Below are positions 1 to 5,758 of a stretch of DNA of 11,526 nucleotides, piece by piece; within the stretch, counting starts at the first letter, position 1, and each line of letters starts with the position of its first letter. The DNA is from an uncultured Campylobacter sp. (GTDB taxonomy: Bacteria > Campylobacterota > Campylobacteria > Campylobacterales > Campylobacteraceae): NCBI RefSeq assembly GCF_905371695.1, contig NZ_CAJPMA010000055.1:1-11526 (forward strand), given 5' to 3'. The position numbers were made by a program, and so were the translations under genes. A model generated the notes under the pieces. That model saw only the letters and a list, made by a program, of their open reading frames with translations, was not told the DNA's origin and searched no databases.

Positions 1-37
1 GTTGTCGTAGGCGTATAAAAACGCCGCGCGCGAGCCG
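1..37. repeat. Fold-back inverted copy of 144-180 at the left edge
   Basis: Bases 1-37 are the exact reverse complement of 144-180, which lies inside dapF; identity stops at base 38. The dapF frame read backwards from 43 enters this copy and meets TAA at 16-18, so these bases do not encode the native DapF N-terminus. A perfect 37-base inverted copy of a gene's own interior at a sequence end is the usual mark of a chimeric read or a contig-end fold-back, so I infer an artefact rather than biology. Confidence 0.9.
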
Positions 38-42
38 GCGGC

Positions 43-783
43 GTGGGCGCGGACGGGCTTATCGTATTGCTGCCTAACGGACGAAATAGCGTAAAATGGG
101 AGTTTTATAACTCCGACGGCAGCTATGCCGCAATGTGCGGCAACGGCTCGCGCGCGGCGTTTTTATACGCCTACGACAACGGGCTAATCTCTCAAAACGC
201 GACGCTTTTAAGCGGCGCGGGGCTAATTAGCGGAAGCGTCGGGAGCGAGAAATTCTGCTTTAAAAACGGCAAAATTTGCGAAAATTCGGGCGAAAATTCA
301 AACGATGAGGACGAAATTTTCGTGCTAAAAGCCAGAAGCGTGGAAGTGGCGCTAACAAGCCCTAAAAAACTGAGCGAGAGCTTTAAAGAGAACGGCTTTG
401 CGTGGCATTTTTACGATACGGGCGTGCCGCATTTAGTCGCGTTTACGGACGATCTTGCGAAATTCGACGTCGATCTAGCGCGCGCGATGCGGCAAAAATA
501 CGACGCGAACGTAAATTTCGCCCTAATAACGAGCCGCGGCTCTAAAAATTTTAGCGGCGCGGATCTGCGCGTGCGCACCTACGAGCGCGGCGTGGAAAAC
601 GAGACGCTAGCGTGCGGAACGGGTATGGCGGCGTGTTTTTACGCGGCTTACGAGCTTGGTTTAGCGGCGGATATGATCGCCGTGCGGCCTAAAAGCGGCG
701 AAATTTTGGGCTTGCGTCTAGACGGAGGTAAAATTTTTTTTAAAGGCGTCGTGCAGCACGTATTCGACGTAAATTTAGGCTAA
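43..783 (+). CDS. dapF: Diaminopimelate epimerase DapF, 5'-truncated
   Basis: DapF interconverts LL- and meso-diaminopimelate in the cytoplasm, the last step before meso-DAP enters lysine and peptidoglycan synthesis. Both catalytic cysteine signatures are present: CGNGSR with Cys at residue 32 and ACGTG with Cys at residue 191, counting from the GTG at 43. GADGLIV at residues 2-8 is the conserved segment that normally lies some tens of residues into the protein, so the true N-terminus is missing. GTG at 43 is only the first usable codon after the fold-back bases and is almost certainly not the real start. Native sequence probably resumes near base 38, since GG precedes VGADG in frame. The C-terminus looks complete and stops with TAA at 781. 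Identification is firm; the start is not. Confidence 0.93.
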   Translation: MGADGLIVLLPNGRNSVKWEFYNSDGSYAAMCGNGSRAAFLYAYDNGLISQNATLLSGAGLISGSVGSEKFCFKNGKICENSGENSNDEDEIFVLKARSVEVALTSPKKLSESFKENGFAWHFYDTGVPHLVAFTDDLAKFDVDLARAMRQKYDANVNFALITSRGSKNFSGADLRVRTYERGVENETLACGTGMAACFYAAYELGLAADMIAVRPKSGEILGLRLDGGKIFFKGVVQHVFDVNLG

Positions 784-808
784 CCGCGAGGCGCGTTTAA
801 AGCGCTTT

Positions 809-997
809 ATCGGCGGGAAGCTCGGCACGAGAAGGCGAATTTGAAAATATTACGACAAAGGCGTTTTTAAAAGCAGTCTTACGACGAAAAATCAAAACTA
901 ATCTATACGCAAATTTCATAAAAACGGCAAGGTAAATTCGTACGTAAATTATGGAACCGGCAAGGAAATATACTTCGGCGAAAGTATAAGTCGATAA
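809..997 (+). pseudogene. Remnant of a possible MORN-like repeat protein gene
   Basis: This stretch between dapF and the rplT terminator has no intact gene, but the plus frame ending at TAA 995-997 reads like protein. It contains KYYDKGVFKS at 845-874 and KNGKVNSYVNYGTGK at 920-964, the tyrosine/asparagine-glycine-lysine rhythm typical of MORN or YwqK-type repeats. The frame is broken by TGA at 842-844 and TAA at 899-901, and no start codon or ribosome binding site is evident. I read it as the decayed 3' end of a repeat protein. The resemblance is by eye only, and chance similarity is possible in so short a piece. Confidence 0.35.
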
Positions 998-1004
998 AAG
1001 GAAG

Positions 1005-1026
1005 TAAGCCCTAAATCTAGGGCTTA
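1005..1026 (-). terminator. Hairpin terminator of the rpmI-rplT operon
   Basis: A perfect 9-base inverted repeat, TAAGCCCTA and TAGGGCTTA with loop AATC, begins 5 bases beyond the rplT stop. On the minus strand it is followed by CTTCCTTTTATC, a moderately U-rich tract. Position and geometry suit the end of the ribosomal protein operon. On the plus strand it is followed by AAAAATTA, so it would not terminate there. Confidence 0.65.
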
Positions 1027-1030
1027 AAAA

Positions 1031-1387
1031 TTATTTCAAAGCGTCTTTTGCTTGTTTAGCAAGCGTAGCGAACGCGTTCGCGTCATTCATAGCAAGGTCT
1101 GCTAAAATTTTTCTATCAAGTTCGATTTTAGCTAGCTTTAAGCCGTTGATGAAGCGCGAATAACTGATGTCGTTTAGGCGGCATGCGGCGTTGATTCGCA
1201 CGATCCATAACCTGCGAAAATCGCGCTTTTTCTGTCTGCGGTCGCGGTATGCGTATACGAGGCTTCTCTCTAACTGCTCTTTTGCTTTTCTAAAATGTTT
1301 GTGGCGCGCGCTGAAAAAGCCGCGAGCTAACTTTAATACCTTTTTATGGCGTCTCCTGCGGACTACGCCAGTTTTTACTCTTGCCAT
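1031..1387 (-). CDS. rplT: 50S ribosomal protein L20
   Basis: L20 binds 23S rRNA early in large-subunit assembly. The 118 residues match the usual length (about 117-118). They start with the typical MARVKTGVVRRRRHKK, a very basic N-terminal extension (residues 1-60) that threads into the rRNA, followed by the globular part with RLWIVRINAACR and SYSRFINGLKLA. ATG at 1387 has AAGGA eight bases upstream. The gene lies 98 bases downstream of rpmI on the same strand, the conserved L35-L20 order; infC, which often precedes them, is absent here. In other bacteria L20 represses its own operon by binding mRNA; no classical operator was recognised, but the spacer holds two palindromes. Confidence 0.98.
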   Translation of the reverse strand: MARVKTGVVRRRRHKKVLKLARGFFSARHKHFRKAKEQLERSLVYAYRDRRQKKRDFRRLWIVRINAACRLNDISYSRFINGLKLAKIELDRKILADLAMNDANAFATLAKQAKDALK

Positions 1388-1409
1388 ATTTATCCTTTAC
1401 AAATCGGCG

Positions 1410-1442
1410 TCCGTTTAAACGGATCTTTCCCTAAATTTAGGG
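1410..1442 (-). promoter_or_regulatory. Two adjacent palindromes in the rpmI-rplT spacer
   Basis: Two perfect palindromes sit side by side in the transcribed spacer: TCCGTTTAAACGGA at 1410-1423 and CCCTAAATTTAGGG at 1429-1442. In the minus-strand transcript the CCCTAAATTTAGGG element comes first and the other lies about 22 bases before the rplT ATG. The CCCTA/TAGGG arms resemble those of the terminator after rplT. Neither is followed by a U-tract, so they are not obvious terminators. They could set L35:L20 ratio, guide mRNA processing or bind protein; the function is inference. Confidence 0.4.
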
Positions 1443-1485
1443 GAGTTTGAATGACTTTTGCGTCAAAAACTTAAACTGCTGGCGA

Positions 1486-1677
1486 TCAAACGCCTAGCAT
1501 TTTCTTAACTGCCGAAACGTTCGTGCCGTCAACGTATTGAGGGCCGCGAAGGTCTCTTTTGCGCGCAGCGGATTTTTTAGTCAAGATGTGGCTTCTAAAC
1601 GCAGAGCCGCGCTTGATCTTATTTTTACCCACTTTAAAGCGCTTAGCAGCGCCGCGAACGGTTTTCATCTTTGGCAT
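1486..1677 (-). CDS. rpmI: 50S ribosomal protein L35
   Basis: L35 is a small, highly basic large-subunit protein. The 63 residues match the family length (about 64) and show its hallmarks: MPKMKTVRGAAKRFKV at the start, GKNKIKRGSAFRSHILTKKS in the middle, and the RDLRG-plus-short-helix C-terminus ending KKMLGV. ATG at 1677 is preceded by AAGGA at good spacing. It is the first gene of the rpmI-rplT operon, with its own TATAAT promoter about 45 bases upstream. Confidence 0.97.
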   Translation of the reverse strand: MPKMKTVRGAAKRFKVGKNKIKRGSAFRSHILTKKSAARKRDLRGPQYVDGTNVSAVKKMLGV

Positions 1678-1719
1678 GCTAATCCTTTTCGTGATTTTTA
1701 CGCGTAACGTAAGGACGGG

Positions 1720-1725
1720 ATTATA
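1720..1725 (-). promoter_or_regulatory. -10 box of the rpmI-rplT promoter
   Basis: On the minus strand this reads TATAAT, about 42 bases before the rpmI ATG. The upstream DNA is T- and A-rich with no clear -35, as expected for Campylobacter sigma70 promoters. The resulting leader of roughly 35 bases contains the palindrome TTACGCGTAA at 1698-1707. Confidence 0.7.
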
Positions 1726-1851
1726 CTGAAAATTTCTTTAAAAAATATGAATTTTAAATCGCGACCGGGCTTTTGCGGAGAAATTCGCAAAAATAAATTT
1801 TATTAATCAAAAATTAGCTTTAAATTTAGAGCAAAATCGTATTATTCCGTC

Positions 1852-1922
1852 GTCCGACAAGAAAACCTCCTTTTTGTAGCGCGCGGCTTTTCTCCCCCTT
1901 TAAGGTCGCGCGCTTTACTTTC
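1852..1922 (+). ncRNA. Candidate small RNA with C/U-rich terminator loop
   Basis: The intergenic DNA between rpmI and moaC (divergent) contains what looks like a complete small transcription unit of about 70 bases. TATTAT at 1840-1845 could be a -10 box. The body carries AACCTCCTTTTTG, an anti-Shine-Dalgarno-like stretch. It ends in a 13-pair stem (1878-1890 with 1902-1914, two G-U pairs) closing the 11-base loop TCTCCCCCTTT, followed by TTACTTTCGCTTTC. The hairpin lies upstream of the moaC -10 box, so it is not part of the moaC leader. A C/U-rich terminator loop that pairs with G-runs in mRNA leaders is the known mode of RepG in Helicobacter pylori. The likeness is structural only; no homology is claimed. 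Confidence 0.4.
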
Positions 1923-1940
1923 GCTTTCAAATTTCTTTGT

Positions 1941-1946
1941 TATAAT
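1941..1946 (+). promoter_or_regulatory. -10 box of the moaC promoter
   Basis: TATAAT 28 bases before the moaC ATG, preceded by the T-rich run TTTCTTTG and no recognisable -35. It would give a short leader of roughly 20 bases containing the AAAGG ribosome binding site at 1963-1967. It probably drives moaC and the two genes behind it. Confidence 0.7.
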
Positions 1947-1973
1947 CTCCCGAAATTTTTAAAAAGGTAAAAT

Positions 1974-2450
1974 ATGCTTACGCATTTAGACGAAAAAAAT
2001 CGCCCAAAAATGGTCGATGTAAGCGATAAATCGCCGACTACGCGCATCGCGCGAGCAAGCGGCGTTATAAAAATGAGTAAAGAGGCCTTCGACGCCGTGC
2101 GAAACAACACGGGAAAAAAAGGCCCCGTGCTGCAAACCGCGGTGGTAGCGGCTATTATGGGCGCTAAAAAGACCGGCGAGCTAATCCCGATGTGCCATCC
2201 GCTTTTAATCAGCGGCATCGATTGCGACGTCGAGGAATTGCCCGAAATTTGCGCGTTTAGGCTATTTGTAAGCGTAAAAATAGAGGGTAAAACGGGCGTC
2301 GAGATGGAGGCGCTAACCGGCGTTAGCGTCGGGCTTTTAACAATTTACGACATGATAAAGGCTATCGATAAAACGATGACGATAACGGACGTCGCGTTGG
2401 AGAGCAAAAGCGGAGGTAAAAGCGGTGAATATCTGCGATCTAAACGATAA
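1974..2450 (+). CDS. moaC: Cyclic pyranopterin monophosphate synthase MoaC
   Basis: MoaC converts the 3',8-cyclo-GTP product made by MoaA into cyclic pyranopterin monophosphate, the second step of molybdenum cofactor synthesis. Its 158 residues match the family. Visible landmarks are MVDVSDK (13-19), the KKGPVL loop with the probable catalytic Lys49, LIPMCHPL (70-77), EALTGVSV (112-119) and LTIYDMIKA with Asp126 and Lys129, counterparts of the E. coli active-site Asp128 and Lys131. The C-terminus carries the usual SKSGGKSG. ATG at 1974 has AAAGG upstream. The last 26 bases overlap the next gene. The MoaA partner is encoded elsewhere in this window, in a separate operon. Confidence 0.97.
   Translation: MLTHLDEKNRPKMVDVSDKSPTTRIARASGVIKMSKEAFDAVRNNTGKKGPVLQTAVVAAIMGAKKTGELIPMCHPLLISGIDCDVEELPEICAFRLFVSVKIEGKTGVEMEALTGVSVGLLTIYDMIKAIDKTMTITDVALESKSGGKSGEYLRSKR
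2412..2416 (+). promoter_or_regulatory. Internal ribosome binding site in the moaC 3' end
   Basis: GGAGG lies within the moaC codons for SGGKSG, eight bases before the GTG at 2425. It decides the start of the DUF493 gene, which otherwise has no ATG near its N-terminus, and implies translation beginning inside moaC. Confidence 0.7.
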
Positions 2451-2688
2451 AAAGCCCGAAATCTCATACCCGACTTTTTGGGAGTATAAAGTAGTTTTTA
2501 ACGCTGACGAGGACGCGCGCGCGGCGATCTACGGCGTAGTTGGCACCAGGCGGCACAAGGTAGAATTTTCAAAATTTAGCAGGGATAAAAAATACGCCAG
2601 CTACGATTTGAGCGTGCTCGTGCTAAACGAGCAGGAGCGACTGGAAATTTTTAGCGGATTAAAACATACCGCAAAATACGTATTATAG
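2425..2688 (+). CDS. DUF493 (YbeD-like) family protein
   Basis: This 87-residue protein fits the DUF493/YbeD family of small ACT-like alpha-beta proteins. YPTFWEYKVVF (15-25) matches the family's P-T/F-Y-K-V start, YASYDLSVLVLNEQE matches the central strand and helix, and TAKYVL matches the family's short hydrophobic C-terminus. The molecular function is not established; a regulatory or protein-binding role is usually suggested. Start is GTG with a strong GGAGG eight bases upstream, and the gene overlaps moaC by 26 bases in another frame. The stop lies eight bases before the next gene, so it is the middle member of a compact three-gene unit. Confidence 0.85.
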   Translation: MNICDLNDKKPEISYPTFWEYKVVFNADEDARAAIYGVVGTRRHKVEFSKFSRDKKYASYDLSVLVLNEQERLEIFSGLKHTAKYVL

Positions 2689-2696
2689 GGGTTAAG

Positions 2697-3929
2697 ATGC
2701 AGAATTTAGAAAAAATTTTAAACGAATACAAAAACTCTAATTTAAACGCCGACGACGTAAAAAACGCCGTGAGCGAAATTTTTGCAAAATTCGAGAACCG
2801 CGAAGGAAGCGAGCTAAAAGAGGCGCTAAAAACTAAAATGGGCGAAATTTTCGCGCTGTTTAGACGCGAAAATTTGCTAAACGCAAACGACCTAAAAAAT
2901 GCGATGGAGGGCGTAAATCAGGCTATTAGCGCTAAAAAAGAAAGCGAGCTTTACGCGATGATTTGCGAGCAAGAGAGGCTTGCTAAACTAATAGATAAAA
3001 AGCGCGACGAGATCAAAAACGCGCTTAAAATTTCGTTCGAGGCGGCGGAAGAGACGATAAAAGGCGAGGAATTTAACGGCAAGGACGAAATTTTAGGACT
3101 TTTAAACGATGCGATAATGCGCGAAACCAGAATGTTTGAAATTTTAAGGGAGAGCGCGTTAAACGCGTTTTTAACGACGATCGAGCAAGGGCGCGACGTG
3201 GGCGAGACGGCGGCGCAGGTAGCCAAGCAGACGACTTACGTCGCTACGATCGAGGGAGAATTTAGCAAAGAGCGGATTTTAGAAATCGCGCGCAAGGTCG
3301 TAAGCGCGGCGTGCGAGGCTGCAAACGAGGGGCATATATTTTCGGGCGAGTTGATAGAAGGCGCGATAAACGGCGCTCGCGAAGGCGTATCAAAGGCGAT
3401 CGAGCGGCTAAAAGAGCGGGTAAAATTCGCGCCCGACGCGGAGACCTTACGTAACGATCTGCGAAATTTAAAAAATATCGACGAGGATTTCGTAGCGATG
3501 CTAAAAGAGCTCGAAAACGGCTTTGAAGGCGCGGCTAAAAACGAGATAGACAAGCTTTTAAACACGCAGTTAGATACGAATCTAGCGCGCTTAAAACGCA
3601 TAAGCGATCAGGCTAGCCAAACGATAAAAGAGCGTATCGAGGAGCTTAAAGAGGGCGCCGGAGCCGCGCTGGTGGCGTCTGCTAACGAACGGCTAGAAGC
3701 GCTAAAAAACGAGCTAAACGAGCGAGCCGGCAAGCTAAAAACCAACATCGAAATAAACGAAAAATTAGAAGCCGTCAAACGCGACATCGCCGAATTGGAA
3801 AAAAAGGCGAACGAAAAATTCGAAGAGATCAAGCAGATGAACATTAAAGACGAGGCGCGAAAATTTAGCGACAGAGCGTATAGCGCGGCGAAAAACCTCG
3901 TCGCAAAAATTAAGGGCGGCGAGAGGTAG
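2697..3929 (+). CDS. Helical, coiled-coil-rich protein with internal repeats (unknown function)
   Basis: I do not recognise an established function. The 410 residues are almost wholly helical and rich in Glu, Lys, Ala, Asn and Leu. There is no signal peptide, membrane segment or cysteine cluster, so a cytoplasmic protein is likely. The N-terminal half contains a recurring helix: LNADDVKNAV (16-25) followed by SEIFAKF, and LNANDLKNAM (61-70) preceded by GEIFALF. Looser copies start FNGKDEIL (126), FSKERILEIA (189) and FSGELIEGAI (215). Residues from about 245 on look like a long coiled coil, for example ERIEELKEG and EAVKRDIAELEKKANEKFEEIK split over heptads. ATG at 2697 follows an AGGGG ribosome binding site. 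Similar domain-of-unknown-function proteins (possibly DUF6781) may exist in Campylobacterota; I am not sure of that family name. Being third behind moaC and DUF493 implies co-expression, not a shared pathway. Confidence 0.85.
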   Translation: MQNLEKILNEYKNSNLNADDVKNAVSEIFAKFENREGSELKEALKTKMGEIFALFRRENLLNANDLKNAMEGVNQAISAKKESELYAMICEQERLAKLIDKKRDEIKNALKISFEAAEETIKGEEFNGKDEILGLLNDAIMRETRMFEILRESALNAFLTTIEQGRDVGETAAQVAKQTTYVATIEGEFSKERILEIARKVVSAACEAANEGHIFSGELIEGAINGAREGVSKAIERLKERVKFAPDAETLRNDLRNLKNIDEDFVAMLKELENGFEGAAKNEIDKLLNTQLDTNLARLKRISDQASQTIKERIEELKEGAGAALVASANERLEALKNELNERAGKLKTNIEINEKLEAVKRDIAELEKKANEKFEEIKQMNIKDEARKFSDRAYSAAKNLVAKIKGGER

Positions 3930-3952
3930 GGCTAGCTAAAATTTCGCCGCGT

Positions 3953-3988
3953 CCGTAAACCGAATTTACGGGCAAATTCGGTTTACGG
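3953..3988. terminator. Strong 15-bp hairpin after the moaC operon
   Basis: CCGTAAACCGAATTT at 3953-3967 is perfectly complementary to AAATTCGGTTTACGG at 3974-3988 across a six-base loop. It lies 24 bases beyond the stop of the 410-residue gene and is the only strong structure there. The 3' side continues CGCAAAATTTG rather than a T-run, so intrinsic termination is uncertain; it may instead protect the mRNA 3' end. Confidence 0.5.
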
Positions 3989-4239
3989 CGCAAAATTTGA
4001 CCGACTTAAAGATTCTTGTTTCGGTTGCCTCGCGCTAAAGCCTGCTATTTGCCGCGGCGACTTGCGTTTCGTCTAAATTCGCGCCTAAATTTCGCGTCAT
4101 CGCGGAGCGGGGTATTCGTTTTGCAAAATTGGCTTGACCGCAGAAGACCTTGCTCTGCACGACGGGTTTAATTTTGCCTCTCCTGTTTGCGCCGTATTAT
4201 GCTAGTAGGCGCGAATGTGCCGTAAATTTCGGCTAAATT
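3989..4239. other. Non-coding stretch, nothing recognised
   Basis: Between the hairpin and the end of the acetyltransferase gene no start codon plus ribosome binding site, RNA gene or repeat array could be supported. On the minus strand about 4044-4190 is free of stops but begins at a stop, lacks a credible start and resembles no family I know. This could be decayed coding DNA. Confidence 0.5.
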
Positions 4240-4785
4240 TTAAATCTTTTTACCAAAAATTTCCACGCTTTTTAGCCGCCCGCCCATATCGCAGACTTGC
4301 GGCAGCGTCCCCCATCGCGCAAAGCCGAGCTTTTCGAACATTTTGACGCTAGCCGCGTTGTCTGTAAATATTACGGCTAAGATATTTTTAACGCCTAGCG
4401 AGGGCGCGATACGGATCAGATACTCAGCCGTCATCCGCCCAAGCCCCCGTCCGCGCGCGCTTTTTCGCACGTAAACGCTGATCTCCGCGGTAATGTCGTA
4501 GGCGGCTCTATCTTTATAATCGCTAAGGCTGCCCCATGCTAAAATTTGCTCGTTTTGCGCCGAAATTTCATCGTCCGCGCTTTGCCGCGCGCTAAAATTT
4601 CGCCGCGAAATATCGCCTTTAAGCACGTAAATCGGACGCCTGTCTTTGTGCGCGTCAAACCACGCTAGACGCGACTCTACGGATGCTGGCGCAAGGTCGG
4701 CGGTCGCGTTTCGCTCGGCGACGCTATCGTTGTAGATTTCTACGATAGCGGGTAGATCGTCCCGCGTAGCGAGCGAAAATTTCAT
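4240..4785 (-). CDS. GNAT-family N-acetyltransferase, phosphinothricin-acetyltransferase-like
   Basis: A cytoplasmic acetyl-CoA-dependent N-acetyltransferase; the substrate cannot be told. Residues 11-54 follow the phosphinothricin/amino-acid acetyltransferase pattern (AIVEIYND, AT-DLAP, RLAWFDAHKDRRPIYV). The acetyl-CoA loop is RGRGLG (111-116, R-x-x-G-x-G) and the last GNAT motif is DNAASVKMFEKLGF (142-155). Residues about 58-80 form a polar segment (RRNFSARQSADDEISAQN) between two core strands, where relatives usually have a short turn; this makes the protein 181 residues. ATG at 4785 has AAGGA upstream. It lies on the same strand as the M48 gene but 174 bases beyond it, past a hairpin, so it is probably transcribed separately. 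Confidence 0.85.
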   Translation of the reverse strand: MKFSLATRDDLPAIVEIYNDSVAERNATADLAPASVESRLAWFDAHKDRRPIYVLKGDISRRNFSARQSADDEISAQNEQILAWGSLSDYKDRAAYDITAEISVYVRKSARGRGLGRMTAEYLIRIAPSLGVKNILAVIFTDNAASVKMFEKLGFARWGTLPQVCDMGGRLKSVEIFGKKI

Positions 4786-4867
4786 ATTTTATCCTTTTGC
4801 GCATCTTATTTTGATTTCGTAAAATTTACGCGCGACGTTTATTTTATTTTTTGGAAAATTTGCTAAG

Positions 4868-4894
4868 CCGCCGAAATCTGAGATATAACGGCGG
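4868..4894 (-). terminator. Possible terminator hairpin after the M48 gene
   Basis: CCGCCG (4868-4873) pairs with CGGCGG (4889-4894) over a 15-base loop. On the minus strand the stem is followed by CTTAGCAAATTTT. A second short hairpin, ACGGCG/CGCCGT (4938-4959), sits directly after the M48 stop. Together they may end the transporter-protease transcript, but neither has a proper U-tract. Confidence 0.3.
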
Positions 4895-4959
4895 ATGCGA
4901 GCGACGCCAGCGTTTAAGACTGCAAGCCGAGCGCTTGACGGCGACGCGAAAGCCGCCGT

Positions 4960-5757
4960 TTACTTAGCTTTTAAATACAAAGGCTCTACCTTTTGGGCGA
5001 TTTGCCTTAGATCCTCTATCCTGCTCTCGTTAGACGGGTGCGTGCTTAAAATCTCGGGTACGCCGCCGCCGCTTTGTTTAGACATTTTTAGCCACACGTT
5101 TACCGCTTCTTTGGGGTCGTAGCCCGCGCGCGCCATCAGTTCGGTGCCGATGCGATCGGCCTCGCGCTCGTGCGAGCGAGAAAACGGCAGCGATATCGTA
5201 TACTGCGCCGCGACGTCTAGCAGCTGAGCACCCGCGTCTCCGAGTCCCGCCGCGGTCGAAACGGCGAAGATACCGATATTTTTAAGTTGATCTTGACTGG
5301 CTTGCTCGCGGCTGTGCTCGCGTAGCGCGTGCGCCATCTCGTGCCCCATTACGGCGGCTAGCTGCGCGTCGTTTAGCGCTAGTTTATTGATTATGCCGCT
5401 ATAAACTACGATGCGGCCGCCCGGCATGCACCACGCGTTTATCGTATCTTCGCTAATTACGTTTACTTGCCACTTCCATTTTAGCGCGTCTTGCCTAAAT
5501 ACGCCTACTTGCTCGATTAGGCGCTCGGCGACGGCCTTTACGCGCGAGGTTAGCACCGGATCGACGTTTAGCGCGCCTTTGTTTCTAGCCGCCGTTAAGG
5601 TCTGTACGTAGGCTCTCGCAGCGCTTTGATCCATTTCTTGCGCCGAAAATAGCAGTAACTGCGATCTATCCGCGCCTACGACGCCGCCTTGGGTCGTACT
5701 GGCGCATCCTATGAAAATTCCCGCCGCCGTAGCCAAAAAAAGTAAAATTTTGCCCAT
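4960..5757 (-). CDS. M48-family zinc metalloprotease, lipoprotein (BepA/LoiP-like)
   Basis: A probable envelope-quality-control protease. The N-terminus is a lipoprotein signal: a short basic start, hydrophobic core, and a lipobox ending at Cys18 (FIGC), implying membrane anchoring on the periplasmic side. The catalytic motif is HEMAH (139-143, HExxH), the third zinc ligand is probably Glu197 in HEREAD (196-201, ExxxD), and STHPSNESRI (238-247) carries the conserved C-terminal His240 found in BepA-type proteases. The 265-residue length fits the single-domain form without TPR repeats. ATG at 5757 has AAGGG upstream, and its start lies one base after the stop of the transporter gene (TAA-A-ATG), so translational coupling is likely. 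Substrate unknown. Confidence 0.93.
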   Translation of the reverse strand: MGKILLFLATAAGIFIGCASTTQGGVVGADRSQLLLFSAQEMDQSAARAYVQTLTAARNKGALNVDPVLTSRVKAVAERLIEQVGVFRQDALKWKWQVNVISEDTINAWCMPGGRIVVYSGIINKLALNDAQLAAVMGHEMAHALREHSREQASQDQLKNIGIFAVSTAAGLGDAGAQLLDVAAQYTISLPFSRSHEREADRIGTELMARAGYDPKEAVNVWLKMSKQSGGGVPEILSTHPSNESRIEDLRQIAQKVEPLYLKAK

Positions 5758-5758
5758 T

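Noticed and set aside
1807..1860. Minus-strand 17-codon reading frame starting TTG with a perfect AAGGAGG upstream
   Set aside because: The AAGGAGG is the complement of the CCTCC stretch in the plus-strand small-RNA candidate, no promoter is seen for it, and the peptide resembles nothing known.
1861..1973. Molybdenum-cofactor riboswitch in front of moaC
   Set aside because: The only strong hairpin lies upstream of the moaC -10 box and would not be in the moaC mRNA; the expected leader is too short for a riboswitch.
2951..3844. Long open frames antisense to the helical 410-residue protein
   Set aside because: They are serine/phenylalanine-rich mirror images caused by the Glu/Lys/Ala codon bias of the sense gene and lack family features.
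4044..4190. Minus-strand stop-free stretch of about 49 codons in the 3930-4239 gap
   Set aside because: It begins directly after a stop, has no credible start codon with ribosome binding site and no recognisable motif; open frames of this length are common in GC-mixed Campylobacter DNA.
3935..4607. 17-base identity GCTAAAATTTCGCCGCG at 3935-3951 and 4591-4607
   Set aside because: Both words are built from very common AAATTT and GCCGCG elements of this genome, and no target-site or mobile-element structure surrounds them.
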